Shown: positions 43,010-51,865 of the stretch, piece by piece
Numbering within the stretch: the stretch's first letter is position 1
Layout: each line of letters begins with the position of its first letter
Assembly: GCF_007725405.1 (NCBI RefSeq)
Contig: NZ_CP042163.1
Span: 1,736,001-1,800,000, forward strand
Reading direction: 5' to 3'
Origin: Shouchella miscanthi
GTDB lineage: Bacteria > Bacillota > Bacilli > Bacillales > Bacillaceae_D
Length of the DNA: 64,000 nucleotides
Program-made: the position numbers and the translations under genes
The notes under the pieces: model-generated
The model's input: only the letters and a program-made list of their open reading frames with translations
Told to the model about the DNA's origin: nothing
Databases searched by the model: none

Positions 43010-44425
43010 ATGGTGGATTACCGTATAGAGCGAGATTTACTAGGAGATAAACAAGTACCAAAGGATGCGTATTATGGGATTCAATCTTTACGAGCTAAAG
43101 ACAATTTTCCCATTACTGGCTATCCACCGCACCCGGAACTTATCCGTGCGTTCGGTTATGTCAAGAAAGCGGCAGCAATGGCAAACCGTGATGTAGGCGT
43201 CTTGCGTCCGCATATTGCTGATGCCATTATTAAAGCGAGTGACGATGTCATTAATGGACAATTAAACGAACAGTTTATAGTTGATTCCATTCAAGGTGGT
43301 GCAGGGACTTCATTTAACATGAATGCGAATGAAGTCATTGCCAATCGGGCAATTGAAATTTTAGGCGGGGAAAAAGGCGATTATTTAAAAGTTAGTCCGA
43401 ATACACACGTCAATATGGCTCAGTCGACAAATGACGCGTTTCCGACTGCTATTCACATCGCTGCTTTGCACATGACCCAAGGGTTAACGGATGAATTACG
43501 AAATCTTATTGCGGAAATGCAGGGGAAAGCAGATGAATTTGACGATGTACTAAAAATGGGCCGTACGCATTTACAAGACGCTGTGCCGATTCGATTAGGA
43601 CAAGAATTCGGTTCTTATCGGAAAGTGTTGGTCCGCGATTTAAAGCGAATTAGTCGATCCGCTGACCATTTGCATGAAGTCAATATGGGTGCTACTGCTG
43701 TTGGGACCGGGTTGAATGCAAAGCCTGAGTACATTGAAAAAGTGGCCACTCATTTAGCTACCGTGACGAATTTACCGTTCAAAACCGCAGAAGATCTCGT
43801 TGATGCGACTCAAAATACAGATGCGTATACAGAGCTATCTAGTTCATTAAAAATATTAGCAATTAATTTATCAAAAATAGCAAATGATTTACGCTTAATG
43901 AGTTCAGGACCTCGTACAGGTTTAAATGAAATTAATTTACCAGCACGTCAGCCTGGTTCCTCCATCATGCCAGGTAAAGTGAACCCGGTTATGTGCGAAG
44001 TCATTAATCAGCTCTCTTTCCAAGTGATTGGCAATGATCATACAATTAGTCTTGCTTCTGAAGCTGGTCAGTTAGAGTTAAATGTGATGGAGCCGGTACT
44101 TGTATTTAATTTATTACAGTCACTTACCATTCTTGAAAATGGAATGCGTGTGTTCCGTGAATATGCGATTTCTGGCATTACAGCAAATATTGAACGTTGT
44201 AAAGAACTTGTGGAGAATAGCGTAGGTATTGTGACCGCCATTAATCCGCATGTTGGGTATGAAGTGGCAACAAGAATTGCGAAAGAGGCATTAGAAACAG
44301 AGCGACCAGTTCGGGAAATTTGCTTGGAGCGAGGCATCTTATCTGAAGAGGAATTAAATGAAATCCTTGATCCAAAAGAGATGACCAAGCCTGGTATCGC
44401 TGGGTCTCGATTCTTACCACTTTAA
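43010..44425 (+). CDS. aspA: Aspartate ammonia-lyase
   Basis: Interconverts aspartate with fumarate and ammonia. 471 residues of the fumarase/aspartase superfamily, with GAGTSFNMNANEVIAN, THLQDAVPI and the signature GSSIMPGKVNPV. It opens YRIERDLLGDKQVPKDAYYGIQ, which is typical of aspartase rather than FumC (compare fumC at 52124). It follows glcK by 26 bases. No hairpin terminator is obvious before the TPP riboswitch 40 bases later. Confidence 0.93.
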   Translation: MVDYRIERDLLGDKQVPKDAYYGIQSLRAKDNFPITGYPPHPELIRAFGYVKKAAAMANRDVGVLRPHIADAIIKASDDVINGQLNEQFIVDSIQGGAGTSFNMNANEVIANRAIEILGGEKGDYLKVSPNTHVNMAQSTNDAFPTAIHIAALHMTQGLTDELRNLIAEMQGKADEFDDVLKMGRTHLQDAVPIRLGQEFGSYRKVLVRDLKRISRSADHLHEVNMGATAVGTGLNAKPEYIEKVATHLATVTNLPFKTAEDLVDATQNTDAYTELSSSLKILAINLSKIANDLRLMSSGPRTGLNEINLPARQPGSSIMPGKVNPVMCEVINQLSFQVIGNDHTISLASEAGQLELNVMEPVLVFNLLQSLTILENGMRVFREYAISGITANIERCKELVENSVGIVTAINPHVGYEVATRIAKEALETERPVREICLERGILSEEELNEILDPKEMTKPGIAGSRFLPL

Positions 44426-44462
44426 AAATAAAAGCACTTATGTCATACTAAAATAAATAGCA

Positions 44463-44562
44463 AAGACTAGGGGTGCCCGATGAAGTTGGGCTGAGAATAA
44501 GAACGTGTTTCTTTTACCCTTTAACCTGATCTGGATTACACCAGCGGAGGGAAGTCGGCATA
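44463..44562 (+). promoter_or_regulatory. TPP riboswitch (THI element)
   Basis: The conserved blocks are present: ACTAGGGGTGCCC, GCTGAGA, ACCCTTTAACCTGATCTGGAT and CCAGCGGAGGGAAGT. Thiamine diphosphate binding should favour the downstream terminator and shut off thiESGOD. Confidence 0.97.
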
Positions 44563-44586
44563 CGCAGATGAAACAATGTAGCGTGT

Positions 44587-44617
44587 AAACCGTAACCCTT
44601 GTGGTTACGGTTTTTTT
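44587..44617 (+). terminator. Riboswitch expression-platform terminator
   Basis: AAACCGTAACC pairs with GGTTACGGTTT, then TTTT, 25 bases after the THI element. Confidence 0.9.
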
Positions 44618-44638
44618 GCGAAAGGGAGTGCAGTGAAG

Positions 44639-45268
44639 ATGAAAGATTTTCAACTTTATGTGATAACAGGAGAAGCATTTCATAAAGGCAAAGAGCTTGT
44701 GACGGTAATGGAGGATGCGATAAAGGGCGGCGCCGATTTTATACAACTTCGCGATAAAACAAGCAGTCGAAAAGAAGTTTTCGAAAAAGCTAAGCAGCTC
44801 AAAGAACTTTGTCGGTCATATGAAATTCCTTTTATCGTAAACGATTATATCGATATCGCTATGGCTGTTGATGCAGATGGCGTTCACGTAGGACAAGATG
44901 ATATGCCTCTCGCTCATGTTCGTAAGCTAGTGGGCGACGATAAGATTATTGGTGTCTCTACTCATAAATTAGAAGAAGCGTTAGAAGCCGAGCGAGGTGG
45001 TGCTGATTATATTGGTGTCGGCCCAATCTTTAAAACCAATAGTAAAGAAGATGTCGTTGATCCGGTAACAACATCCTATATTAAAGAAATTAAAGCCAAT
45101 CTTTCCATTCCATTTGTAGCAATCGGCGGTATAAAAACCCATAACGTTCGCGAAGTAATTGAAGCAGGAGCGGATGCGGTATGTGTGATTACAGAGGTTG
45201 TTGCAGCTGACGATGTGCAGGCAGCTGCAGAACGGCTGACTAAAGCGATTAATGAGGCGAAAGCATGA
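44639..45268 (+). CDS. thiE: Thiamine-phosphate synthase
   Basis: Joins HMP-PP and thiazole phosphate to make thiamine phosphate. About 209 residues, TIM barrel with FIQLRDKTSS, the substrate loop VNDYIDIAMAVDADGVHVGQDD, STHKLEEA, GVGPIFKTNSK and AIGGI. AAGGGAG at 44621-44627 can serve either GTG 44633 or ATG 44639; the ATG is chosen. It overlaps thiS by 4 bases. First gene under the TPP riboswitch. Confidence 0.93.
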   Translation: MKDFQLYVITGEAFHKGKELVTVMEDAIKGGADFIQLRDKTSSRKEVFEKAKQLKELCRSYEIPFIVNDYIDIAMAVDADGVHVGQDDMPLAHVRKLVGDDKIIGVSTHKLEEALEAERGGADYIGVGPIFKTNSKEDVVDPVTTSYIKEIKANLSIPFVAIGGIKTHNVREVIEAGADAVCVITEVVAADDVQAAAERLTKAINEAKA

Positions 45269-45462
45269 AACTAACGATAAATGGAAAAGAACGTATTGTA
45301 GAAAGTAAGACATTGCTTGATTTAATGACAGAGTTAAATGTAAATGGGCAGCTTGTCGTAGTGGAATTAGCTGGAGACATCATTCCAAGAGAAAAATGGA
45401 GTGTAACCGAGCTCGACGAACAAAAGCCTGTTGAGCTTGTTCATTTTGTTGGAGGAGGTTGA
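45265..45462 (+). CDS. thiS: Sulfur carrier protein ThiS
   Basis: 65-residue ubiquitin-like carrier that ends in the required Gly-Gly (HFVGGG). It is adenylated by a ThiF-type E1 and delivers sulfur to ThiG for thiazole formation. It overlaps thiE (ATGA), and thiG follows by 2 bases. A third C-terminal Gly is slightly unusual: family members normally end in GG, and this one ends GGG. Confidence 0.92.
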   Translation: MKLTINGKERIVESKTLLDLMTELNVNGQLVVVELAGDIIPREKWSVTELDEQKPVELVHFVGGG

Positions 45463-45464
45463 AC

Positions 45465-46232
45465 ATGAAAAAAGAATCATTGACTATTAACGGAAAGACA
45501 CTTCAATCACGCTTTTTCTTGGGAACAGGTCGCTATCCGAACCCGTTTGTTCAAAATGAAGCCATCAAAGCATCGGGAGCAGAGGTGCTAACTTTTGCTT
45601 TAAGACGTGTTAATTTGGAGGCGCCAATGGAAGATTCCATTTTGCAACATTTACATGGTGAAACCTTTCAATATTTACCTAATACGTCTGGTGCTTCCAC
45701 TGCAGAGGAAGCCATTCGAATTGCACGTCTCGCAAAAGCATCTGGTTTAAGCGATTGGATTAAAATTGAAATTAGTGCTTCGGAAAAAACGTTGCTACCT
45801 GATCCGATTGAAACGTTAAAAGCAACCGAAGTTCTTGTATCAGAAGGGTTTACTGTTTTACCATATACGTCAGATGACCCTATTCTCTGCAAACGATTAG
45901 AAGAAGCAGGTGCACATGCGGTTATGCCAGGCGCAGCGCCCATTGGAACAGGTCTAGGTATACTCAACGAATACAATTTAGGTTTAATTGTAGAAGATGC
46001 GAGAGTACCGATTATTGTTGATGCTGGCCTGGGCACAGCTAGCGATGTGACAAAAGCGATGGAACTTGGTGTGGATGGAATTTTAATGAATACGCCAGTT
46101 GCAAAAGCAAAAGACCCTGTAAAAATGGCAACGTCCATGCGCTTAGCTATTGAAGCAGGTGAATTGGCGTATGAGGCGGGAAGAATAGCTAAAAAACCAT
46201 ATGCAAGTGCAAGTAGTCCAACAAGTTATTAG
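45465..46232 (+). CDS. thiG: Thiazole synthase
   Basis: Builds the thiazole phosphate from DXP, dehydroglycine and ThiS thiocarboxylate. 255 residues with [13 protein letters not shown], the Schiff-base Lys region [37 protein letters not shown] and [17 protein letters not shown] at 45451-45458 places the start at ATG 45465. The dehydroglycine comes from ThiO, encoded next. Confidence 0.95.
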   Translation: MKKESLTINGKTLQSRFFLGTGRYPNPFVQNEAIKASGAEVLTFALRRVNLEAPMEDSILQHLHGETFQYLPNTSGASTAEEAIRIARLAKASGLSDWIKIEISASEKTLLPDPIETLKATEVLVSEGFTVLPYTSDDPILCKRLEEAGAHAVMPGAAPIGTGLGILNEYNLGLIVEDARVPIIVDAGLGTASDVTKAMELGVDGILMNTPVAKAKDPVKMATSMRLAIEAGELAYEAGRIAKKPYASASSPTSY

Positions 46233-46253
46233 ATGAACGAGTGAGGTTTTATT

Positions 46254-47354
46254 ATGCAGAAAGTCGTTATTGTTGGCGGGGGTATTATCGGATTATCGAT
46301 TGCCTTAAGGCTCGCAAATAAAGGGGTACATGTAACCGTTTTGGAAAAGAATACATGTGGGGGACAAGCTTCAGGTGCAGCAGCAGGCATGCTAGCACCT
46401 TTTTCTGAAATCGGGGAAGATCAAGATGTGTTTTTTGACTTTAGCTTAGCAAGCCTTCGAATGTACCCTGAGTGGCAAGCGTTCGTTAGAGAAACATCTG
46501 GAGTGGATTTTGAATTTTCTCCATCCGGGACCCTACATTGCGTGTACCATGAAGCGGATTTATTGCCCCTATCATCGAGGATATCTTGGCAAAGTGAATA
46601 CAATGAAGACATGCGCATATTAACTCAAGAAGAAGTATTAGAACGAGAACCCCACTTATCAAGAGACATAAAAGGGGCCATTTATTATCCAAATGAAGCC
46701 CATATTTATGCCCCAGATTTTGTGAAGGCTTTAATAGCAGCATGTAGAAATTTAAAAGTAGACATTTATGAGCAATTAGGTGAAGTGGAAATTGTAGAAG
46801 GTTCGTCTGTTCGTCTCAAGACTGATACAATGGAATGGGAAGCTGATCAAGTAGTCATTGCCACAGGAGCGTGGGCAATGAAGCAAGGAGAAGCGCTCGG
46901 GCTGCAGTTGCCCGTCTATCCAATTCGAGGGCAAATTTGTGCCTATCGACCAGAAAAGCCGCTCTTAAGTCACATTGTTTATACGAGTCAAGGCTATCTC
47001 GTACCAAAAGCAAATGGTACAATTGTTAACGGAGCTTCTGAAGACATTGCGGGATTTGAAACAGCTGTTACTGCCAAAGGGATTGATCGCTTAAAACGCT
47101 GGAACAAAAAAATGGTACCAGCTCTTGAAGAAGAAACCCCGTTTCATGAGTGGGCAGGCTTGCGTCCGGCCACACAAGACGGTTTTCCGTTTATTGGACG
47201 TTTAACCAATCACCCCTCTGTGTATCTAGCATGCGGTCATTACCGTAACGGGATTTTATTAAGTGCGATAACAGCAAAAGTGGTGGCGGAAGATCTTTTA
47301 GGCGAAAAGGTTTCATTCCCACTTCAAGCGTTTCATCCTGAACGCTTTTCATAG
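46254..47354 (+). CDS. thiO: Glycine oxidase ThiO
   Basis: FAD enzyme that oxidises glycine to the imine used by ThiG. 366 residues: N-terminal dinucleotide fold VIVGGGIIGLSIALRLA (4-20) with GGQASGAAAGMLAPF, and the C-terminal segment EWAGLRPATQDGFPFIG...GHYRNGILLS. The presence of thiO rather than thiH fits an aerobic Bacillus. GTGAGGT is upstream. Confidence 0.94.
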   Translation: MQKVVIVGGGIIGLSIALRLANKGVHVTVLEKNTCGGQASGAAAGMLAPFSEIGEDQDVFFDFSLASLRMYPEWQAFVRETSGVDFEFSPSGTLHCVYHEADLLPLSSRISWQSEYNEDMRILTQEEVLEREPHLSRDIKGAIYYPNEAHIYAPDFVKALIAACRNLKVDIYEQLGEVEIVEGSSVRLKTDTMEWEADQVVIATGAWAMKQGEALGLQLPVYPIRGQICAYRPEKPLLSHIVYTSQGYLVPKANGTIVNGASEDIAGFETAVTAKGIDRLKRWNKKMVPALEEETPFHEWAGLRPATQDGFPFIGRLTNHPSVYLACGHYRNGILLSAITAKVVAEDLLGEKVSFPLQAFHPERFS

Positions 47355-47363
47355 GAGGAAAAA

Positions 47364-48161
47364 ATGACAATTCCTAAAATGTTGTCCGTCGCTGGATCTG
47401 ATTCTGGTGGAGGGGCTGGCATCCAAGCAGATATTAAAACAGGTCAAGAGTTAGGTGTCTATACGACAACTGCCGTTACGGCATTAACAGCGCAAAATAC
47501 AGTGGGTGTGCAAGAGGTTTTTCCGGTTAGTACTGATTTTCTGAAGGCTCAGCTTGAGGCAGTGCTCAGCGACATTGGAACCGATGTTTTAAAGACGGGT
47601 ATGCTTGTTAGTGAGGAACATATTCAAGTTGTCTGTCATGTAATAGACGCATATTCAATTAAAAATGTTGTTGTCGATCCGGTAATGGCATCAACGAGTG
47701 GATCGGGTTTGTTAAATGAGGCTGGTGTTACAGCCTTAAAAGAAACGTTGTTGCCGCGAACGACCGTCTTTACACCGAATATACCAGAAGCGCTACGATT
47801 GACTAACACACATGAACCAATCACCATTGCAGATCTAAAGGAACTCGCGGTACAATTGTATCAGTTTGGTCCTGATGTTGTTGTATTAAAAGGTGGGCAC
47901 TTTAATGGAGACGCAGTGGATGTATTTTACGATGGAACGAAATTAGAATTGCTGACTGAAAAGCGAATTCAACTTACGAATACGCACGGAACGGGTTGTA
48001 CATTTGCTTCGGCTATAGCAGCTGAACTCGCCAAAGGATCAATCCCTCTTGAAGCAGTAAAGCGAGCAAAAGTTTTTATAACAGAAGCGATCCGTTATGG
48101 TCTACCGATCGGTAAAGGGAACGGGCCTACCAATCACGCCGCTTACAAAAAGAGCAGATAA
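47364..48161 (+). CDS. thiD: Hydroxymethylpyrimidine/phosphomethylpyrimidine kinase
   Basis: Phosphorylates HMP to HMP-P and HMP-PP. 265 residues of the ribokinase fold with AGSDSGGGAGIQADIKT near the start, VVDPVMAST, TPNIPEA, VLKGGHF, and the anion-hole motif NTHGTGCTFASAIAA. AGGAGG precedes the ATG. Last recognised thiamine gene of the operon; no terminator before the next gene, 12 bases on. Confidence 0.95.
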   Translation: MTIPKMLSVAGSDSGGGAGIQADIKTGQELGVYTTTAVTALTAQNTVGVQEVFPVSTDFLKAQLEAVLSDIGTDVLKTGMLVSEEHIQVVCHVIDAYSIKNVVVDPVMASTSGSGLLNEAGVTALKETLLPRTTVFTPNIPEALRLTNTHEPITIADLKELAVQLYQFGPDVVVLKGGHFNGDAVDVFYDGTKLELLTEKRIQLTNTHGTGCTFASAIAAELAKGSIPLEAVKRAKVFITEAIRYGLPIGKGNGPTNHAAYKKSR

Positions 48162-48173
48162 GGAGTAAGAAAA

Positions 48174-48737
48174 GTGAAAAGGCACTGGGTTGTATTTATT
48201 CTACCTGCTATTTTAATGGTTTTTATCGCGCTAGGAGGCTTTATCTATTTATCGCAAGACGATACGTTGAGTAACGAGGAACTACAGAAAGAAGTAGAAT
48301 TTACTGCTGACTTCCAGCAGCAAGCCGTTACAATCGAATGGGCGTGGCCGCAACTTCCGACAGAAGGCATTTATGGCATAGATTATATCGGGTTGTCGTT
48401 TGACGGAGATCCACAAGCCGTTGAAATAGGTCAGGTAACGCTTCCTGTCGAACCAGAACAAACCTATGACGGTTTCGCTGTAGAGAATGGGATTATTTTT
48501 GCATTTCCGACAGAGATGCAAGAGCATCAAAGTGTCGGTACAAGAGGCCAACTTATTCAAGGGTTACCGCCAGAAGTAGATGTAGAAAATGTTAAGGTGA
48601 CGTTGTTACATACTTGGACAAACCATGAGGACCTACTACTTGAAGACGCAACGTTTGCAAATCCTCAATTCGGACAAGCGAAAAATGTTCAGCATTGGGT
48701 TAAGACGTATTCATTGGGGGACTTACTTGAGAATTAG
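48174..48737 (+). CDS. Membrane-anchored extracytoplasmic protein, unknown
   Basis: 187 residues: an N-terminal signal anchor (about 5-27) and an acidic, beta-rich exterior portion with several Trp (EWAWPQLP, LLHTWTNHEDLL). No family recognised. It begins 12 bases after thiD and so is probably still under the TPP riboswitch; a role in thiamine uptake or salvage is speculation. AAGGAGTAAG precedes the GTG. Confidence 0.7.
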   Translation: MKRHWVVFILPAILMVFIALGGFIYLSQDDTLSNEELQKEVEFTADFQQQAVTIEWAWPQLPTEGIYGIDYIGLSFDGDPQAVEIGQVTLPVEPEQTYDGFAVENGIIFAFPTEMQEHQSVGTRGQLIQGLPPEVDVENVKVTLLHTWTNHEDLLLEDATFANPQFGQAKNVQHWVKTYSLGDLLEN

Positions 48738-48768
48738 TGGAATGTCGTTTGAAAAAGGTGTATTTTTC

Positions 48769-49476
48769 ATGACAAATCAAACACTTGCTTGTAGCTTTCA
48801 TGATCGAGAGGGTGAGCTTCGTTCATGGAGTAAGCCTCTAAATGCAAAGACACTTGGTCATGCAACACTGCTCGTGTGGCGATCAAGTTCTTTCTGGTTT
48901 AAAGCGATTTGTGGACTAGTTATTCTTTTCATTGTTGTACCTAAGCTACTGCCGATATCATGGCAAGGCATTCCCTTTTATAGTTTTTTCTACTTATTAT
49001 TTGGTACGCATTTTTTCTTTCCGGGCGAGTTAAAACAATATCACGCAGCAGAGCATCAAGTATTTAGCACAAGAGGAAAAGTAAATCATCAAGAGATGGA
49101 AAAGGTGGCACAGGCATCGGTACGTAACCGTGGCTGTTCGACTGGACTTGTGGTACTCTACTTTTTGAGTGTCGCCATACTCACTCTGCTTAGTGTGAGC
49201 TTCTTTTCTATAATGACAAGCTTAATGCTTGGCTCCTATGTTGCTTTATTGTTTGTAGCGCTATATGTTAGGTTTAATCGCCATTTTACTTTTAAGTGGG
49301 TTGTGGCAATTGTATTGCCTCTCTCGTATTGGTTACAAGAACGGGTTACGACAAAAACGCCTACACAAAAGCATCTTGAATGTGCAATTGAAAGTTATGT
49401 TCAACTAGGGAAAGTAGCGTTTTCAAGATCACTATTTAAAAAAAGAATGGAAGAGGAGGATAAGTCATGGCAATAG
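48769..49476 (+). CDS. Multi-pass membrane protein, distantly DUF1385-like
   Basis: 235 residues with about four membrane helices. The segment FPGELKQYHAAEHQVFSTRGKVNHQEMEKVAQASVRNRGCSTGLVVLYFL recalls the DUF1385 (YqhQ) pattern, in which an EHK motif and a Cys-containing HPRCGT precede a helix, but conservation is weak. Function unknown. AAAGGTG suits the ATG at 48769; ATG 48742 is possible. It overlaps yqgV by 10 bases and is in the same run as the thi genes. Confidence 0.7.
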   Translation: MTNQTLACSFHDREGELRSWSKPLNAKTLGHATLLVWRSSSFWFKAICGLVILFIVVPKLLPISWQGIPFYSFFYLLFGTHFFFPGELKQYHAAEHQVFSTRGKVNHQEMEKVAQASVRNRGCSTGLVVLYFLSVAILTLLSVSFFSIMTSLMLGSYVALLFVALYVRFNRHFTFKWVVAIVLPLSYWLQERVTTKTPTQKHLECAIESYVQLGKVAFSRSLFKKRMEEEDKSWQ

Positions 49477-49793
49477 TCGATGTCACCATTATACCAATTG
49501 GAACGGAAACCCCTAGTGTCAGCAGCTATGTGGCTACTATCCAAGAAGTTCTAGAAGAAATAACAAAAACCCACGACATTACTTACCAATTAACTCCCAT
49601 GAGTACGTTAATTGAAGGTGATGTATCCACTTTACTGGATGTGGTTAAGAAAATTCATGAGGTTCCATTTAAACGTGGAATAGACCGAGTGGCTACAAAT
49701 ATTCGGATAGATGATCGACGTGACCAAAAATCTACGCTGCAAAGTAAACTTCAAGCAGTGGAAGCAAAGTTAAAGAAGGAAGATGAACAATAA
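49467..49793 (+). CDS. yqgV: MTH1187/YqgV family thiamine-binding-fold protein
   Basis: 108 residues with the YkoF/MTH1187 alpha-beta fold: VDVTIIPIGTETPSVSSYVA at the start, YQLTPMSTLIEGD in the middle and KKIHEVPFKRGIDRVATNIRIDDRRD. Family members bind thiamine or HMP. Its place at the end of a TPP-controlled thiamine run supports that. The start overlaps the previous gene. A bidirectional hairpin follows. Confidence 0.9.
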   Translation: MAIVDVTIIPIGTETPSVSSYVATIQEVLEEITKTHDITYQLTPMSTLIEGDVSTLLDVVKKIHEVPFKRGIDRVATNIRIDDRRDQKSTLQSKLQAVEAKLKKEDEQ

Positions 49794-49806
49794 GTCATCT
49801 TCCTTT
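49776..49806. terminator. Bidirectional hairpin between yqgV and yjcF
   Basis: AAGGAAGATGA pairs with TCATCTTCCTT. It overlaps the 3' ends of both convergent genes. Confidence 0.75.
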
Positions 49807-50229
49807 CTTCATGGAAAAATGAGGAATACCCGCCTCAAAAAAACGCTCTGATGTCTTTAAGTAGCCAAGTCGTAAATAGAAAGCAAGAGCCGGTTCTTGA
49901 GCGTTTAGCACCAATTCATCTACGCCTTTTGCGAAACCTACTTCTTCTATTTTTTTCATCAATTGTTCCCCATATCCTTTATTGCGATAAGGTTCTAAAA
50001 TACTTACTCGTTCAATTTTTCCTGCCTTGCCTACCATTCGTATACGAGCAGCACCGATAGCTTTCTGGTTAGCTGTAAGTAAAAGGTGGGTAGCGGTTTT
50101 ATCATGCTCGTCTCTTTCTACCTGTGCAGCCACGCCTTGCTCCTTAATAAACACGTCTTCTCTAATCTCGAAGCACTGTGCTTGTAGCGACTCACTAGTA
50201 GCAACTTGTACATCAATGTGTTCAATCAT
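49795..50229 (-). CDS. yjcF: GNAT family N-acetyltransferase YjcF
   Basis: 144 residues with the GNAT acetyl-CoA site IERVSILEPYRNKGYGEQLMKKIEE (V motif plus the R/Q-x-x-G-x-G/A loop) and a final FEAGIPHFSMKK beta-strand. The acceptor is unknown. It overlaps yjcG by 4 bases. The trio with yjcG and yjcH exists in B. subtilis at another locus, so the block has moved relative to that genome. Confidence 0.88.
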   Translation of the reverse strand: MIEHIDVQVATSESLQAQCFEIREDVFIKEQGVAAQVERDEHDKTATHLLLTANQKAIGAARIRMVGKAGKIERVSILEPYRNKGYGEQLMKKIEEVGFAKGVDELVLNAQEPALAFYLRLGYLKTSERFFEAGIPHFSMKKGR

Positions 50230-50750
50230 GTTGACTGGCCTTGCAAAAGAAATGTTTCATAAACAGTCCACGATTCGTTATCGAGTTGGTAAAGAAGTTG
50301 AATACGATCAATGGTCTCTTGATGAGACACATCAATCATTTTAAGTTGACCTACAATATCATCATGTTCTGCCTGCTGTAGCTTTTGTGCAATGGTAATA
50401 TGGGGTATAAAGACTGAATGCGCACGATCAGTCGGAAACGGTTCTTGATAAAGCTTCTCGTTCAACCAAGAAAGCTGTTTGTTTTCTTTAAGTTTGTAGA
50501 AAATGGTAGTTGATTGTGGAAAGAATGTATCTACCTTATACACATGAATATCAATTGGTGGACATTGACGAGCAATATCTCGTAACACGTGAATCATTTT
50601 TGGTAATTCCTCATTGCTTATTGAGAAACTTTCTTTTAACGTAATATGAGGTGGGATGTTCGCATAATGGGCATCATAACGCCGCCTTAATCCGTTAGCT
50701 GTGTCTTGAAAGGGTTTTGATGGAAAAAGAACAATTCCGTAATTAAGCAT
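50226..50750 (-). CDS. yjcG: 2'-5' RNA ligase-like (2H phosphoesterase) protein YjcG
   Basis: 174 residues with the two H-x-T motifs that define the 2H superfamily: HIT at 35-37 and HIT at 117-119. It probably acts on a cyclic phosphodiester or 2'-5' linkage; the true substrate is unknown. It sits between yjcH and yjcF, 14 bases after yjcH. Confidence 0.9.
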   Translation of the reverse strand: MLNYGIVLFPSKPFQDTANGLRRRYDAHYANIPPHITLKESFSISNEELPKMIHVLRDIARQCPPIDIHVYKVDTFFPQSTTIFYKLKENKQLSWLNEKLYQEPFPTDRAHSVFIPHITIAQKLQQAEHDDIVGQLKMIDVSHQETIDRIQLLYQLDNESWTVYETFLLQGQST

Positions 50751-50764
50751 TAATCATACCTCCT

Positions 50765-51493
50765 TTATAATGGAAACAACGATTTTAATCCAGTGGAAAG
50801 ATAGTTCTGCCAGTAAGTCCACGTATGATCACCATCAAACTCTTCGTACGTGTAGTGAAAAGGTGTGTTGTGGAATACTTCTTTTAGTTGTCTGTTAGGT
50901 GTTAAGAAATCTGCTTCTTTTCCGTCTGTCGTTTTGACAACATCTTCTTTTTTGCCAATAATGTGATAAATGGATAAGATGTCTTTTTTCTTGAATTGAC
51001 TTACTTTATCCTCAACCACTTGATTGACATAAGGGGAGAATAATAAAAGCTTTTTAAATAATGTAGGATATTCTAAAGCAGTTAGCAAGGAAATCGTTGC
51101 TGCCAATGAATCTCCCGCCAACATACGTGCTTCTGCCAATGGTTCGACACTGTAGTTTTTTTCTAAATAAGGAAGTAGTTCGCACGCTAGGAATCGTGTA
51201 TAGGCTACATGGGTCTCATTATTAGGATGATACCAAGTATGTCTCATTGCTACACTTGGGTATGGAACACCAACAACGATAAGTTCTTCAATGTCTAAAT
51301 CGTCTATTAATGAATCTACCTGCCGGTGCACACGTCCAAAGCGAAAGAAATCTTGTCCGTCTTGACAAATCATTAACCGGTAAGATTTTAGTGGTGTATA
51401 ATTTGCTGGTAGATAGACAGATAATGAAATGGTGCACTGTAATTGTTCACTTTCAATCGTTGCTTCTGTTATACTGCCTTCGATGTTCGCCAT
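50765..51493 (-). CDS. yjcH: Alpha/beta-hydrolase esterase YjcH (esterase D family)
   Basis: 242 residues with nucleophile motif GDSLAAT, an oxyanion/strand segment RLMICQDGQDFFRFGRVH, and catalytic His near the C terminus in FDGDHTWTYW. A putative cytosolic esterase of the Fes/IroE and EstD group. The start at 51493 is chosen because AAAGGAAG is about 8 bases upstream. Confidence 0.88.
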   Translation of the reverse strand: MANIEGSITEATIESEQLQCTISLSVYLPANYTPLKSYRLMICQDGQDFFRFGRVHRQVDSLIDDLDIEELIVVGVPYPSVAMRHTWYHPNNETHVAYTRFLACELLPYLEKNYSVEPLAEARMLAGDSLAATISLLTALEYPTLFKKLLLFSPYVNQVVEDKVSQFKKKDILSIYHIIGKKEDVVKTTDGKEADFLTPNRQLKEVFHNTPFHYTYEEFDGDHTWTYWQNYLSTGLKSLFPL

Positions 51494-51653
51494 GAATAAC
51501 TTCCTTTCTAAGGTCTTCTCATACATTAGTTTACCATATTTTTGTGAAAGTGAGGGAGTCTCCGTTTTTTTGACAGTTCTATGATAAAATGAATGATTAA
51601 GGATAAACTATTTTTACCAATATCCATCATGAATGGTTAATGGAGGAGTCCGT

Positions 51654-51842
51654 ATGAAATCTAAAAGACCTCATTGGATTTATTATCGAGAGGTATTTCG
51701 ATCAAAATTTCAAGCAAAGTGTATTCAAGCGAAATTGGAAGACAATTGGGAAAATGGCTATGAAATAGGGCCACTTGTGGAAGTGAAGCGTTTAAAAACG
51801 AATAAATATATTGTGCGTTATACGTACGATGAAGTGATGTGA
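51654..51842 (+). CDS. Small basic protein, unknown
   Basis: 62 residues rich in Lys, Arg, Tyr and Trp (MKSKRPHWIYYREVFRSKFQ at the start; a likely small beta fold later, VEVKRLKTNKYIVRYTY). No family recognised. GGAGGAGT precedes the ATG. It is followed by an HTH gene beginning a few bases on, so the two are co-transcribed. Confidence 0.65.
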   Translation: MKSKRPHWIYYREVFRSKFQAKCIQAKLEDNWENGYEIGPLVEVKRLKTNKYIVRYTYDEVM

Positions 51843-51865
51843 CTATAGAAAGTGAGGGAAAGAGA

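Noticed and set aside
44438-44746. An antisense frame across the TPP riboswitch and start of thiE
   Set aside because: It is opposite a conserved RNA element and a known gene, with no family similarity.
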